Below are positions 23,346 through 34,129 of a stretch of 64,000 nt of DNA, piece after piece. The notes beneath the pieces were generated by a model that saw nothing but the letters and a program-made list of their open reading frames with translations, did no database searches and was not told the DNA's origin. Numbering within the stretch: the first letter of the stretch is position 1; each line of letters begins with the position of its first letter. Source of the stretch: Shinisaurus crocodilurus (taxonomy: Eukaryota > Chordata > Lepidosauria > Squamata > Shinisauridae); the NCBI GenBank assembly GCA_021292165.1, contig CM037876.1, forward strand, positions 289,207,938 to 289,271,937, in the 5' to 3' direction. The position numbers and the translations under genes are program-made.

Positions 23346-23799
23346 ATGCTCTACTTCTATTTAAATTATAGCAATTATTTCTTTTCTTTTTTTTGCATCT
23401 ATATACATATAAACTAGCACAGGCACATTTTATGCAGAGTATAATGTGTCCTCTTTTTTGGTGATGTGTGAAGTGGCCACCTTAGTAATTTGGCATGTTG
23501 CTTGCTGTGGCCAAAGCTCTTCTTATTCTGTGGGTATTTAACAAAAAAATTCTTCACTTTGTGGGGTTGGACTCTCCCCAGCAGCAATGATATAACAATT
23601 GGGGGTGGTGGTGTTTCATACTCTGAACAACATAACTGGAGAGGATCTGGGGCCCCGCTCCCCAGAAACTAGCTATCCATAGTTCACATGGTCTGTGATC
23701 CAAATAAGTGCATAGGGCAGCTGACATTTGTTTAAAGTTAGGAATGCACAGTTCCCAGTGCCAAAGAGAAAAGCAGCAGCAGCAGCTGATGATGATGAT

Positions 23800-24262
23800 G
23801 ATGATTTTCATTTCTATACCAATAGCCAAAGGCAGTTCACAACAATTCATAAACAGAATACAATAAAGATAGCATAAAAGACAGCATAAAAACAACATTC
23901 CCCCCCCCAATATATAACATCTTAAAAACAATTTAACAGCCAAAACAATTCTAGTACAACTACAGTAGACCTGTTAAAAGCAGCTGACACAAATGCCCCG
24001 TTGTGCCATTAAATACCCTTAAGTGCCATTAAATGCCTGGGAGAAGAGGGCAGTCTTAACCTTGCGCCGAAAAGATGACAGTGTTGGTGCTAGGCAGGCT
24101 TCAGTGGAGAGATCATTCCATAAATGGGGAGCTGGCACTGAGAAGACCTTTGGAGGTGACAATCGGAGGAAGGCCTCAGATCTTGACCGTGTCCCGGGCA
24201 GACTCAGGTTGGGAGAGTGGCTTGTCTCCTCAGCAGTAGGCACTGCTGCAGCTCTAATATAA
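23800..24262 (-). mobile_element. L2-like LINE 3' end
   Basis: The minus-strand frame contains FSVPAPHLWNDLSTEACLAP, homologous to the VVAPRLWNDLPTEAHLAP segment at 55198. The 3' UTR continues to about 23800, next to (GAT)n. Confidence 0.75.
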
Positions 24263-24369
24263 ATTCAGATTCAGCATAGTTTTGCCTTGCACATATTGCT
24301 TCTCTTGATCACAGTAAAGAGTTATACATTGACATCAACAGAACTTGTCACCATCAAGGAATTTTAAGG

Positions 24370-24482
24370 GTGCAATCCTATGTATGCTTAGACAGAAAAA
24401 AAAGCCCTGCAACTCCTACAATCTACAATGTTGGGAGTTGTAGGATTTTTTTCTCTGTGTAAACATGCATAGGATTGTGCCC
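24370..24482. mobile_element. MITE ('GGTGCAATCCTATGTATG' family)
   Basis: The inverted ends 'ggtgcaatcctatg' and 'cataggattgtgcc' enclose a fold-back 'caactcctacaat...gttgggagttgtagg'. Confidence 0.7.
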
Positions 24483-25214
24483 CAACAGATCTGCCTCATG
24501 TCTTCAGTTTGAGTCAGCAGTGGATAATAATAAAGTATCTGGAGATTCACTGTCTTCCTTTACAGTGAATTTCCTTTAAGTCATAAGACTTAAGTAAAGT
24601 GAACTAGACCAAAGGTCCATCTAGTCCAGCAATCACTTGCCAGTGGCCAGGGCAGCTCCAGGTTGGAGGGCCCATGGCAAGGTGCCCTCTGACAGGTTCA
24701 CAACACCATTTTTAAATAAACATAACCATATAAACAAATTTAAATATAAGTGTAGGGTGTGGCTCATAATACTTGGTTCCTTAATATTATTATTAATTAT
24801 TATTATTATTATTAGTATTGCATCATAATCAATACAGCCTTGTTATGATTATGGTGCAGAGAGTAAGCTCTTGAAATTAAATAGCAATCCACTAGTTTTA
24901 AACACACAAAAACAGGTTAGTCCCTTGGCGGAAGAGCCCAGAGGCAGATGTAGCAGGTAGTAAGTATTAGGCAACAACGAGAGTTTTATACTCAAAATAC
25001 AGTGTGCCAGGATGTACTGAACATTGTTGCCATGGACATAGTTTTATTAACAAAAAAAGGATGGGTGGGGTATGGACCATTCAAACAAGTTATCTCAAAG
25101 TACCAACCCCTATTAGGAGCCATAAAGAGAGAAGGGGGGGGAGGAAACTAAACTGGTCAGCCGGATCCGACCTTTTGCAATCCTCCCCAGGCCACGGCAA
25201 CCACTGAGGCGGCT
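24483..25214. other. Intergenic sequence
   Basis: An (ATT)n patch lies near 24786-24815 and a possible CR1-like scrap near 24610. No gene. Confidence 0.35.
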
Positions 25215-26700
25215 GCAGTCTAAAACACTCTTGCTCAAGAGTAAGCCTCCTTACTTCTGAGCAAACAGGCTTAGGATCGCGCTCTTTTAGCGTGGCCCTC
25301 ATCCAAAGCCCCCTCCCTTTGTGGAGATGTGCAGACCGGATCTCCATCTGCAGACTGGGGGTACGTGTTTTTAGGGGGGGGGTTTGCAGAGGCAAAGCAT
25401 CCCCGGGCGAAGAGCAACATCTACAACTCTTGCAAGCAAACAAACAAAACACGGCCCAGCAAACCTTTGCGGGGAAGGGACTTGGTAGTACCTGGGAGGC
25501 GGAGGAAGATCGCTGCGGGCGGCGGCTCCTGCAAAAGGGGGGAAGAGAGGGCTCGGCTGTTCCCTTTGGCAAGTTGGCTGTGATCTTTCTCTCGCTCGGC
25601 AAACCGTTTTTAAATTTCCCTCTCAGGAGCTGTCCAGCCTGGAGCATGCGCACGGAGGGAGCGGAGCGGGAGGGGAGGGGGCTTGCCTGGGGAGGGTCAG
25701 TCGCAGGGCAGGGTCAAGGGGAGGCGGCGCAGCTGCAAATGCATCCTCCTCACTCCCCCCCACCCGCAAACATGAGACTGAAACGGGTCCCTCAGAATTG
25801 GTATCTGGGGGCAGGACGGGTGTGTGCATGTTTGCGTCTCTCGCACCCCCCCTCTCCAAAGTTTGCTCCTCTTGCCTCGAATCGGGAGCGGTTCTTGGCT
25901 TTCCCACATCACCCACCACAACGTGTCGCGGAGAGAAGGAAGGCTCGGGCCCGCTCTGCTTTAGGGTAGCCTCCTCGCAGCTTGTTTTGTTGCCCCCCCC
26001 ACGCAGCCCCCGCAAAGAAAATAAAGTTTAAAGGGGGGGGAAAGAACTACAAATCTCGGAACAGCGTGCAAAATAAGCCGCTTCGCGATCACAGCGCAAA
26101 AATGGAAAAGCACCCGCGCCTTTGCAACATCCACCCCCGCCGTGATCCAGGCGGCGCTCAAAAAGTGGGCACGCACGAGCCAGGGAAAGGGAGGTCCCTG
26201 CCCTCAAGGAGCCTACAGGCTTCCAGTTGCAACGGGCGCAAACGCGGGCTCCTCCGGCGGTCAGAAATGCTCGCAAATGCACCGGCAAGTGCAAGGAAAC
26301 GTGCGCGGCGAGTGGGGCCTGCGACGCGTGTGCGCCGGGGGTGGGGGGGTGCGCGGCGCGGCGCAAAGGGAAGGTCGCCCCTGCGGGAAAGGATCGCGCG
26401 CGTGCAAGGGGGGCAAGTGGGCGCAGAGGGGGCTTGCGCGCTAGTTACAGTGTTTGTTGTTTTTTGCAGGGGGGAGAATCCTTGTATTAAGTCTTGTGCA
26501 CTAAATCCGCGGAGGAAGGCACCCCGGCCCGGCGGGACTCTTAACTTCGAGCTCCCGGCGGCTAAACTCGAGTGAGCGGCTCCTTTCCCCCCGGATTACT
26601 GGGCGCTGAAGCCGACGGGGAAACCTTCGCACGCGAGGCTCCGGCAACGCCCCGCAGGTGAGCGAGGTGACGTCCTCATTTCCCCGCCGCCGCGCGTCCC
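25215..26700. promoter_or_regulatory. Non-coding CpG island / orphan promoter region
   Basis: CpG dinucleotides and G/C tracts are far denser here than in the surrounding AT-rich DNA, and the block ends abruptly near 26700. An NRF1-like GCATGCGCA lies at 25644-25652 and a CRE-like TGACGTCC at 26668-26675. No TATA box is obvious. Both strands carry long ORFs, as expected from stop-codon depletion in GC-rich DNA, and none resembles a known protein. It most likely drives a gene or lncRNA whose first exon is untranslated. CpG statistics were judged by eye. Confidence 0.7.
26470..26657 (+). other. Possible 5' non-coding exon
   Basis: A pyrimidine-rich run ending in TTTTTTGCAG (to 26469) precedes this segment, and CAG|GTGAGC, a near-consensus donor, follows it at 26658. 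It lies in the CpG island and has no long frame beginning with ATG. It would be an untranslated leader exon of a plus-strand transcript, with transcription starting further upstream in the island. No downstream exon was found, so this is a prediction from splice signals only. Confidence 0.35.
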
Positions 26701-26714
26701 TATATTGTGGGCCT

Positions 26715-27180
26715 ATTTTGTGGTAGGGGCCTGGAGCTGCAGCTCCAATAGCCCCTATCTTAATCTGGCCCTGCTGACAGGCCCCCTCCTATGCCAGTAG
26801 GTCCCCCAATGGGCTTACCTGACGGAGGCAGCAGGTAGAAGCAGCAGCAGTTCCCTCATCAGCACTGGCCAACAGGCTGCCATTTTAATCTCTCAGAATA
26901 CTCCCAATGTAGTGCCACTCGCTCCAAGGCAATGTGAGAAATCAAAATGGTGACTCCCATAGGGGGGGTAATTTTCCACAATGCCCTAGAGTGATGCTAC
27001 ATTAGGGGCATTGTGGGAAATTAAAATGATGGCTTGCTGCCTGGCATTGATCAAATTGCCCAGGGCAGGTGTCAGCAGTGGGTCTTGCCAAGGTACTTGG
27101 GCCTCAGGAGTTGGCAGACCATACCAAGTACTGACACCAGGCCAACCAACAGCAGCTTATCTCAGATAAGCTTACAAGCA
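26715..27180. repeat. Unclassified DNA repeat downstream of the CpG island
   Basis: Internal mirrored phrases ('gggaaattaaaatg', 'gagaaatcaaaatgg', 'gcattgtggg') suggest a degraded fold-back element. Ends not resolved. Confidence 0.35.
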
Positions 27181-27185
27181 GCTCA

Positions 27186-27260
27186 TGAACATAGGAAGCT
27201 GCCTTTACACTGAGTCAGACCATTGGTCCATCTTAGTCTAGTATTGTCTTAATGAGGATT
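27186..27260 (-). mobile_element. Fragment of tRNA-Ala-like SINE (3' part)
   Basis: 'aacataggaagctgcctttacactgagtcagaccattggtcca' is the reverse complement of the 3' body seen at 52705. Confidence 0.7.
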
Positions 27261-27735
27261 GTGTATTACTTCATTTACTTCGAAATGTGCTAAGCCAGCT
27301 GTGCTGTATTTCAGGGCCCTCCTGCTTATTCTGCTAAGTACGGCCCTAGACGTCTTCTCCAAAGTCCTGACCTAATGGCACCACTGATAAGGAATTGACA
27401 TCACCTTCACACCAAGCTTACTTGGTTTCCCAAGGCATCTGGTTGGCAACTGTTGCAGACAGAATACTGGGCTAGATTCATGTCAGTGTCAAAACATTCT
27501 GAGGCAAAAATAGAATTCTTAAATAGAATGTTAACCCCAGATACTAAATCTGAAGGTCAGTCCCCAAATATGTGACTCAGAAATATGCCTCTTAGATCAC
27601 CCTCTGGTAGCATCAGCCTGCAGTCTGAAGTGCCACCTGAGTTCAAAGTTGGAACTAACATTACTCAAGTTGAGCATGTTCACAGCATAACTGTAGACCT
27701 GATCCCCACTCCAATACATTATACTTTTAAACTGG

Positions 27736-28190
27736 TGAGAGCCAGTGTGGTGTAGTGGTTAGAGTGTTGGACTGGGACTCGGGAGATCCAGGTTCTAGTC
27801 CACACTCAGCCATGAAGCTCACTGGGTGACTTTGGGCCAGTCACGGACTCTCAACCTAACCTACCTCACTGGCACGGGTGGCAGGTGACTCCTATTTCAG
27901 TGGGGCTCCTAATCCATTGCAGCTTTTATTTGGAGTTTTATAGGAGTTCTCCATGGTGGTGAACCTATTTTGGGGGTGGAGTTCGGATAGCTCCTATTAA
28001 GCTCCAAATAAAACCTGCAATGGATTAGGAGCCCCACTGAAATAGGAGTCACCAGCCTCCCCTGCTCACAGGGTTGTTGTGAGGATAAAATGGAGAAGAG
28101 GAGGAGGAGGAGGATTATGCAAGCCGCCTGGGGTTCCTTGCAGGAAAAAAGGTGGAATATAAATATAATAAATCAATAAATAAAAATATC
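27736..28190 (+). mobile_element. Sauria-type SINE, split by a MITE
   Basis: Head, body and (AATA)n tail are all present but interrupted at 'ctacctcac' by the element at 27873-28064. The uninterrupted order is clear from the other copies. Confidence 0.9.
27873..28064. mobile_element. hAT-type MITE nested in a Sauria SINE, 192 bp
   Basis: The inverted ends contain GGTGACTCCTA and TAGGAGTCACC. The flanks CTCACTGG (27865-27872) and CTCACAGG (28065-28072) differ at one base, and CTCACAGG is the normal SINE sequence. Same family as 40336. Confidence 0.85.
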
Positions 28191-28194
28191 TGAG

Positions 28195-28845
28195 CAATGT
28201 CCTCTTAAATCTCTGATCCTGCTTCTCTGCCTGCCCCCCTTTTCCACTATGATAATCACTTGCCACAGTGGTGTGAAGATCCATTGTTTGTTTTCGAAGT
28301 TGTACCCAAGGAAAATGTTATTAACATGTATAGACGGGAGCTGAAACTTGTCCATGCTGATCCCTCTCCTGTATCTGAATCAGAATGGGCCCTTTAAAAA
28401 CAAACTGGGGAAAAGTCTGCTTGACAGCCGAAATGGTCTGAACTGTGGTTCAAAATCCTAGTCTGGAGGGTGTGCAAGCATACTATGCCCTTACGGATGT
28501 AATGGCAAACTATGGTTTGTGCGAAAGAGGAAGTAACCAGTTGAATCGGAGCGCATGAGTAGAAGGGGGAGGAGGGAGCACATGAGCACAAGGCTCATTC
28601 TCATGCCACTATCATGATGCGGTGTCATGTGTGTAGCCCAATACCTATGAAGCAGTTTCAGTGCTTATCTCGAGACAATCGCTTCTTCCGATGAGCATGT
28701 AATCCATCCAAGCAATTTCCATGTTTAGTAGAGAGGAAGCTAAGATTAATCCATACTGAATGTATCTTATGTTTGCATTAGGCATTAGGAACATAGTCAG
28801 TGGCCTTAGAACAACTCAGGCCATTGGTCCAAATATAACTGAATA
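28195..28845. other. Intergenic sequence
   Basis: A patch around 28435-28560 ('aaactatggtttgtg') resembles one near 42540-42700 and is probably an old repeat. No gene. Confidence 0.35.
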
Positions 28846-28852
28846 TTGCCTA

Positions 28853-29166
28853 CAGTGCCGGCTCCAGATTTTTGAGTGTCCTTGGACAAGACACCCTCAG
28901 CCCCCCCCCCCCAGTGACTCTTTCTCATCTTTGCTACCACTTGCTTCCTTGACAGGTAGAGAGCCAGTGAGCAAGAAGGCAGCAGCTTCTGCTACACCTT
29001 CTCACTACCACCACTGTTTTCTGGGGCAGAGTGAACGACAGGTGAAGAAGTAGGTTGCAGTGATGAAGAGGAGGAGCGACTCCAGAGGTCTTTTGTCAGT
29101 GGGCCCCTGTTAGGGTGTGGGTCCTTGGCAGTTGCCCGACCATGCCTACCTTTGATGCCAGCCCTG
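28853..29166. mobile_element. hAT-type MITE ('CAGTGCCGGCTCCAG' family), 314 bp
   Basis: The ends are CAGTGCCGGCTCCAG and TGATGCCAGCCCTG. The flanks ATTGCCTA and ATTGGCTG match at 6 of 8 positions. Confidence 0.75.
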
Positions 29167-29397
29167 ATTGGCTGCAGTGACAGGCAGCGGCTCTCTAGGA
29201 TTTCAGATGGAAGTCTTTCCCAGCCTTAACTGGAGATGCCGGGGATGGGACCTTTGGATAGGGAGGTATGAGAAATTCATTTCAGTTCATTTTTGATCAG
29301 GGTTAATCCAGTTTGCACCTTCTAGACTGTACATAGACTCCAATGCAAACTGCAGTTGAAGTCTGTACATGTCAAGCTTGCAATGTGATTTACGGAC

Positions 29398-29433
<36 letters not shown>
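29398..29433. repeat. (AAT)n microsatellite
   Basis: About 12 AAT units at the 5' edge of an L2 3' end. Confidence 0.95.
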
Positions 29434-29434
<1 letters not shown>

Positions 29435-29579
29435 TGGGGTGGGTTAGGTTTTTAAAAGAACTTTTTATACTGTTTTAATTATTATTATATTTTATTGTAT
29501 TGTTTTATTGTATTTTGATTGTACATCGCCCAGGGTGGCCGGGTGACCGGCCAGATGGGCGATTAATAAATATAAGAAA

Positions 29580-29600
<21 letters not shown>
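29434..29600 (+). mobile_element. L2 LINE 3' UTR, plus orientation
   Basis: It starts at the ORF2 stop region ('atggggtgggttagg'), runs through 'tgtacatcgcccagggtggcc' and ends in (AATA)n. It is the plus-strand twin of the element on the other side of the microsatellite. Confidence 0.8.
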
Positions 29601-29610
<10 letters not shown>

Positions 29611-29640
29611 TAATTATAATTATTATTATTATTATTATTA
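29575..29640. repeat. (AAATA)n/(AAT)n/(ATT)n junction between inverted L2 tails
   Basis: A-rich tail repeats switch to their complement, consistent with two L2 tails meeting head-on. Confidence 0.85.
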
Positions 29641-30175
29641 AACATTTATTTATCGCCCATCTGGCTGGCAAACTGGCCACCCTGGGCAATGTACACAAGA
29701 TAAAATACAGGATAAAATACATTTAAAACAGTATAACATTTTAAAATCTTAGCCCACCCCATATTCCCGCCTGAACATCCATGTTTTTAGTGAGCAGCGG
29801 AAGCTCAGCAGAGAGGGGGCATGGCGGAGGTCACTCGGGAGAGAGTTCCATAGTATGGGGGCCGCCACAGAAAAGGCCCTCTTCCTAGTCCCCACCAGTC
29901 TAGCTGCTTTGGCTGAAGGGACAAGGAGAAGGCCTTCTGTGGCAGATCTTGTTGAGTGGCCTACTTGGTGTTGCTGGAGATGCTCCTTGAGATAGACTGG
30001 ACCAGAGCCATATAGGGTTTTAAAGGTCAAAACCAACAACTTGAATTCGGCTCGGCAAGCAACTGGTAGCCAGTGCAGCTCCTTGAGCACTGGAGTGATG
30101 TGATCCCGCCGGCAGCTGCCTTTAACCAGGCGAGCCGCTGCGTTCTGTACCAGCTGTAGCTTCCTGAACCGTCTT
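29641..30175 (-). mobile_element. L2 LINE 3' end with ORF2 C-terminus
   Basis: An open minus-strand frame of 113 codons (29749-30090) includes LKELHWLPVACR, LVLTFKTLYG and AFSVAAPILWNSLPSDLRHA, the L2 ORF2 C-terminus, ending naturally at a stop after FRREYGVG. The 3' UTR follows to the junction. It is 5' truncated and fairly young, judging from the open frame. Confidence 0.9.
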
Positions 30176-30189
30176 CAAGGGTATACAAA

Positions 30190-30505
30190 AAACATGTATT
30201 TATCAGCATCCATTTAAAAAATGTGCATGAAAAATGCATACTTTTTTGAAAAATGCACACAAACACGCTTTAAGTTTAATCAGTATGACAGAAGAATGTG
30301 CACATTTCAAATATGTGCACAATTCATGTGTATATTTGGAAAAATATGCGCGAAAATATGCACAGATTTTCATGTGCAAAGGAAAACAAAAACAAAGATT
30401 GTGATCGGATACAGACATGAGATAGAACAAGCTTCGAGGTGGAATTCGGAGAATTTCGATGAACTCGAGTTTTGCCTGTACGTATCCCTGCACATCCCTG
30501 ACTTT
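30190..30505. repeat. AT-rich DNA repeat related to 20161-20500
   Basis: Repeated 'aaaatgcacac' phrases and 'gaggtggaattcggagaa' shared with the earlier copy. Confidence 0.5.
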
Positions 30506-30631
30506 TGCATGCAAAGCATGTGGATCATCGCTGAGCTATGGCCCTTCCCTATTAACTTTGCTACTCATGTCAGATGGTTCCAATGCAATGGCTGGAGTCC
30601 CTTTCAGTACAGAAGATGATCCTCAGAGACA

Positions 30632-30838
30632 ATAGATCCGGGTTCTAGTCCCCGCTCGGCCATGAAACTCACTGGGTGACTTTGGGCCAGTCACTGACTC
30701 TCAGCCTCACCTACCTCACAGGGTTGTTGTGAGGATAAAATGGAGAGGAGGAGGATAATATAATGTAAGCTGCCTTGGGTTCCTTGCAGGAAAAAAGGCG
30801 GGGTATAAATATAATAAATAAATAAACAAATAAATAGA
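30632..30838 (+). mobile_element. Sauria-type SINE, 5' truncated
   Basis: It begins at the B box ('gggttctagtcc') and is complete to the (AATA)n tail. The A box is missing. Confidence 0.88.
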
Positions 30839-31895
30839 ATTACATAAAAACTGGGACAAACTCATCAAGCTCTCCATATCCATATATGGCATTCCCAGGT
30901 TACCTCTTTAGGAAGTATTATCTTCTCTTTCTCACTTTGGGAAGATGCTTTGTCCAATCAGGCTGAAACATTGCTGGCTGAGCTTGGAGAGAGAGAAAAT
31001 AAATCACCATATTTCATATTTTCTGCTGATTGAGCTGTCCAGTTGACTGGAAAGGGCTGACGGCAGAGGGAGCCCTGGCCTGAGCGGAGCAGCTCCCAGG
31101 CCAGCTGGTGAGGCTATGAGTTTGAGCCAGGTAATTATCGCCTAGTGCAGAGGTCGGAAGCCTCCGAGAAGCTGATGTACTAATGAAACACAAATGGGAC
31201 ATCTGTGTTCAGGAGTTCAGCAAAGCATAGAGAGCAGAACTTTGCCAAGAGTCTATGTACTTCAGAAAGCAAAAACGCTTTCCGCTCAAGCCAACAGAAA
31301 CCCATCGAGAAATAATCATGGGAGAGAGCGTGAGCTTTTTGCCACCTATTTTCTTTTCTTTTTATATGCATGGTAAGTTTAACACAATATAGGTTGTTTT
31401 GTTTGTTTTTTAAAAAAAAAATCCAGACTCTGCTGTCTTGGTGGGGTGGTGGAAGTGATGGTGGTATACTCAGGGCTTTAAAAATTGCTTTAAATCTGTG
31501 GCTGGCAGCTACATCTTTCTCTCTCTCTTTTTTTTACTGTAGATTGGGACACTAGTGTGGGGGTAGGTTGGTGGACTTTTAAGATCTAGATTGGGGGGCC
31601 CTGCATCTATTCTAGAGCAAAAAATTAACGGAAGCAAAAGATGTAGCTGCTAGACACAGGTTTAAAGTAATGTGGTTTGGCCTTCACACTGGTCTAATAC
31701 TGCAATATTCTGTGATGGTAAGCACAGAATTCTGAGTTTGAAAATAAGGATTGTGGGAGGTGGAGTGTGCCTGAACAGCCAGGACTATGGTCTAAAGGCA
31801 CAGGATGCTTCCAGACTAGGCTATTATTGTGGAATTGCGCTGCTTCATTCGCAGAATGTTATGGGGGAAGGGTCTAGACACTGACCCGATTTGCA
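30839..31895. other. Mostly unique intergenic sequence
   Basis: Apart from the weak exon candidate at 31315-31372, no gene or clear repeat was identified. Confidence 0.35.
31315..31372 (+). other. Possible short signal-peptide-like first coding exon
   Basis: An ATG at 31318 opens a frame of about 19 codons, MGESVSFLPPIFFSFYMHG, ending at a GGTAAGT donor-like site (about 31371). The residues are hydrophobic, like an exon encoding a signal peptide. The preceding 120 bases are unique. No protein family was recognised, and chance donors of this quality are common. Confidence 0.15.
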
Positions 31896-31897
31896 TG

Positions 31898-32235
31898 ATC
31901 ACCACAGCCCACGGTGGCTTATTGTGGTGTGTGCCAGTGGCCATTTTGAATATTCCAGCTGTGGTGGGCTGTCACTGTGGCTTATCGTGTTGTCTGATCC
32001 CAACAAAGGTGGCTTGTTGGCGTGGTTAACAAACCACCCACAACCCATGAGCTGTGTTAGGGTTGTGGGTGGTCTGTTAACCACGCCAACAAGCCACCTT
32101 TGCTGGTTCAGACAACACGATAAGCCACAGTGGCAGCCCACCACAGCTGGAATATTCAAAATGGCTGCTGGCATAGCGTTTGTGTGAACCAGCACATGCC
32201 ACAACCCACTGTGGCTTAAATAAGCCATGGTGGAT
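31898..32235. mobile_element. Large fold-back element (palindrome)
   Basis: Arms of about 113 bp at 31933-32046 and 32061-32172 are near-perfect complements separated by 14 bp. Looser pairing extends to both outer ends. The wording 'gtggcttatcgtgttgtctga' links it to the fold-backs at 47289 and 49375. ORFs read through on both strands and are not genes. Confidence 0.85.
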
Positions 32236-32473
32236 TGCAGCGATTGTGTGGACTGGCCATTTTATTTTCAGTTTGTAGTTCTCCTGTGTTTTCCCACTGC
32301 TGCTTCTATTTTTTTTCTTACCAGAAAAAAAAAAAATCTGTTACGGGAGAAAAGACATTGTTAACAGTTCCTTTACAGAGGACAGTCCTCTGTTTGAAGG
32401 GCTGCCAGAAGACAATCCTCTATTCTGAAGGCATCCTCTGTTTGAAGGCCTATCCAGCCCAAGTCTGGTTTAA

Positions 32474-33545
32474 AGATTTTTTTTAATATTCAATTTTTTA
32501 TTGTGAATTTCAACAAAACAAAACAAAAACATTAGAAGAAAGAAAAATACAATTTTCTTACATAAATTGAAATGAATACTTTACAATTGGTGCATATAAA
32601 ATATGTACCTGTGTGAGTATATATGTGTATATGAAAATACAGCTATCAATAAAAACAATTATGCATAAGCTTCAAGAAAGGCAGACTAAATATCCGTATC
32701 TTTATCCATTTGCAGGTGCTGTCTAAATACCACCCGTTCAAATGATGAAAGCATTGTTAGGCCCTCAATCCACTGTGTTGTAGGAGGTGGGCATTTATCT
32801 TTCCAGTGTTGTAATATCAGTCTTTTAGCTGTCAAAAGGGCACGGAAAATCCATTTACATTGACCTTGCGTTAACGTCCAAGCAACATAATTTAAGAGAA
32901 TATGTGCATCAGTAAATATTAAAGAGCATTCCAATACTAAGTTTATCTGTATTATGACCTCCTCCCGAAAAGAGCCAACTATTGGACATTGCCAAAATAT
33001 ATGATTAAAAGAAGCATTAGTAGTATTACTCCTCCAGCAGTTAGCTGACTTAGACAAACCCTTATTAAAAAGACGTTGTGGCATCCAATAAACACAAAAC
33101 AAAAGTTTTTGCTGAAGAAGACATAACCTAAGATCCACTGACGCTTCTGGCACAGACATGAAAACAATGATCCATTGATTATGCAAAATAGGACAGGCCA
33201 GTTCCCTATTCCATTCCTGGGTAAGACCCTGTCTATCATATTTATTCACCAATACTAAATATTTATAAATATGGATCGTGGGGTCGATATAACTGTTGAA
33301 CCTCAATAAGTGCTTCCAATAGTGAACGAGACTCTGAAGCTAAAAAAGCGTCAGGGCCAAACTTAGATTCTAACAATGCTGCAATTGCAAGTATTGTAAT
33401 TCAGCCATTGCAGGCAAATCGTATTTCGCACGCAAAGCCGAGAATGAGAAAAACTCATCATCAGCACCCACTAATTGATCCAAGGTAAAAAATAAATTTA
33501 TCTGTCTAAGTCTGCCGGATAAACGTTTTCTTACCAATTTTTAAA
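32474..33545 (-). mobile_element. L1-clade LINE 3' end (ORF2 C-terminus)
   Basis: A minus-strand frame of about 200 codons (32686-33306) shows the L1 ORF2 C-terminal pattern: LRLCLLQQKLLFCVYWMPQR, then NCWRS...NHIFWQCP, then ALLTAKRLILQHWKD. The usual CxxC of this zinc-knuckle-like motif reads CWRS, so one cysteine is lost. A frameshift separates a further block with LRAKYDLPAMAELQYLQLQ up to about 33545. The 3' UTR runs into a T-rich end at 32474. Confidence 0.8.
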
Positions 33546-33989
33546 TCTGGGTTTCCCCATAGTGTCTGTCAATTTAGAAAGTGGATCAAACTACAATTGA
33601 TGTAATATTATGTGTAATGTACTGTATTTCTTCTTAAATTATAATAAGTATTTCTAAATTTCCATATGTACAGAATATATGTAAATTTTAAGCAAATAGG
33701 TGTCCTCTTCTGTACTCTTTTTTTTTTGGTAATTCGCAAGAGGCAACACTAAGTAGGAGCTCCTCCATCTGGAAGCACCCATGGGATGCAATTGCTAGGC
33801 TGAAGGTAATCAGGTCAAGGTGTGGTCTGTGCCTGGATGGGAGATAAGCTTGAACCCCCATGTACCTCACCTGGAGTTCCATGACAGAAGAAAGGTAGTT
33901 CTTGAGTAAATTTAACAGATGGACAATACTGAAAATGAGGAGGAATGTGTACATTGCAGCACAAAGTGTTTTCTAAAATGTAGTAGTAG
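33546..33989. other. Intergenic sequence with a possible 5S-SINE scrap
   Basis: 'gtgcctggatgggaga' near 33825-33842 resembles the 3' part of the 5S rRNA promoter region but is too short to be sure. No gene. Confidence 0.3.
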
Positions 33990-34115
33990 CTCAGTACATT
34001 TACACTTATTTTAAGCATTTTAGCATATTCTTCAGCAGAGAAAGCTCCCAGAGTGGCTTACATACAATCAATAAAAAACAGTAATAAACAAGACAGCCCG
34101 TAACTGGAAGTTTAC
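33990..34115 (-). mobile_element. Unclassified LINE 3' end
   Basis: 'agcagagaaagctcccagagtggcttaca' matches the 16245, 34265 and 36305 copies. Confidence 0.5.
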
Positions 34116-34129
34116 AATATATAGTGCTT

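Noticed and set aside
25090..25969. Long ORFs of 187 aa (minus) and 225 aa (plus) in the CpG island
   Set aside because: They overlap on opposite strands, are low-complexity and resemble no family. Stop codons are rare in such GC-rich DNA.
31891..32228. 98-aa and 109-aa ORFs on opposite strands
   Set aside because: Both are readings of the same palindrome; the mirrored peptides follow from the inverted repeat.
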